DNA of 15,795 nt, from the NCBI GenBank assembly GCA_964343305.1, contig CAYFJO010000245.1:1-15795 (forward strand). Reading direction: 5' to 3'. The DNA is from CAYFJO01 sp964343305 (GTDB lineage Bacteria; Planctomycetota; Planctomycetia; Pirellulales; Pirellulaceae). Every line of letters starts with the position of its first letter. Position 1 is the stretch's first letter. A program made the position numbers and the translations under genes. This document shows positions 15,506-15,795 of this stretch, piece after piece. The notes under the pieces are model-generated. The model saw only the letters and a program-made list of their open reading frames with translations. It ran no database searches and had not been told where the DNA came from.

Positions 15506-15795
15506 ATGACGGCTCGTCAAGTGTCCACACTCCTTAGCGTGTTAGCGGCCCTCGTGATGTCAGATGCAACATCACTCGCCCTGGCCGCTGGTCCAGACGA
15601 CCAGTTGAACAGCTTTCGTAAAAGTGTCGCACCGTTCTTTCATAAGCATTGTGGGGATTGCCATCGTGGTGAGAAGGCGGAGGGTAATTTTGAATTGGAC
15701 CGGCTCGCCTACGATCTGTCCGCGAGCTCAGATGTGGCCGGGCAATGGCAGAAAGTGTCACAGAAGTTGATCCTTGGCGAGATGCCACCGGAAGA
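15506..15795 (+). CDS. Exported planctomycete-type cytochrome c protein, N-terminal part (cut by right edge)
   Basis: The frame runs from the ATG at 15506 to the window edge, giving 96 complete codons. A signal peptide of about 27 residues ends in LALA before AGPDD. The heme c motif CGDCH (Cys49, Cys52, His53) lies in KHCGDCHRGEKAEGNFELD, the pattern of the planctomycete cytochrome domain (PSCyt1). GEMPPE (91-96) supplies Met93 as a plausible axial ligand. Such domains usually open very large periplasmic proteins (DUF1587/1592 or PSD1-type architectures) that are abundant in Planctomycetota and of uncertain function. The rest of this gene lies beyond the window, so the final architecture is unknown. 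Only a weak AAGAAA precedes the ATG. It is transcribed divergently from the MBL-fold gene. Confidence 0.88.
   Translation, partial: MTARQVSTLLSVLAALVMSDATSLALAAGPDDQLNSFRKSVAPFFHKHCGDCHRGEKAEGNFELDRLAYDLSASSDVAGQWQKVSQKLILGEMPPE

Overview
The window looks like a chromosomal segment from a Planctomycetota-type bacterium, possibly a neighbouring PVC lineage such as Verrucomicrobiota. Pointers are the planctomycete-type cytochrome c (PSCyt1-like) N-terminus at the right edge, the MoxR/DUF58/VWA/DUF4175-like operon common in these bacteria, and a very large secreted heparinase II/III-type protein. Almost everything is on the minus strand. Only the right-edge gene is on plus. No database search was possible, so family names rest on motifs read in the translations.

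Region 1 (1-8385, minus) is a tightly packed five-gene operon, in transcription order: moxR AAA+ ATPase (7372-8385), DUF58 protein (6462-7367), BatA-like VWA membrane protein (4217-6349), a second larger VWA membrane protein (1608-4220), and a DUF4175-like membrane protein that runs off the left edge (1-1605). Junctions are 4 nt, 112 nt, a 4-nt overlap and 2 nt. Together they look like a MoxR ATPase acting on membrane-anchored VWA partners, an envelope assembly or chaperone-like module whose substrate the sequence does not reveal.

Region 2 (8386-12505, minus) is one 1304-residue secreted protein with heparinase II/III hallmarks, probably a polysaccharide lyase or a relative. Downstream of its stop lies a pair of 14-bp palindromes that can fold together into a 15-bp hairpin ahead of moxR.

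Region 3 (12506-15505) is gene-poor. It holds a probable C-terminal gene remnant (12757-13122) and an intact membrane-anchored metallo-beta-lactamase-fold hydrolase (13621-14922, minus). A diverged 39-bp direct repeat flanks the hydrolase, and several small palindromes lie in the spacers. Base composition drops here: 52% GC in one sampled 60-base line of the hydrolase, against 62-68% in sampled lines of the heparinase gene and operon.

Region 4 (15506 to the end, plus) is the start of an exported c-type cytochrome protein with a CxxCH motif, cut by the window edge and divergent from the hydrolase gene.

No tRNA, rRNA, CRISPR array or transposase gene was seen. No single clearly new system stands out. 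The best leads are the repeat-flanked hydrolase, the paired palindromes upstream of moxR, and the unusual architectures of the heparinase-like and 870-residue VWA proteins.
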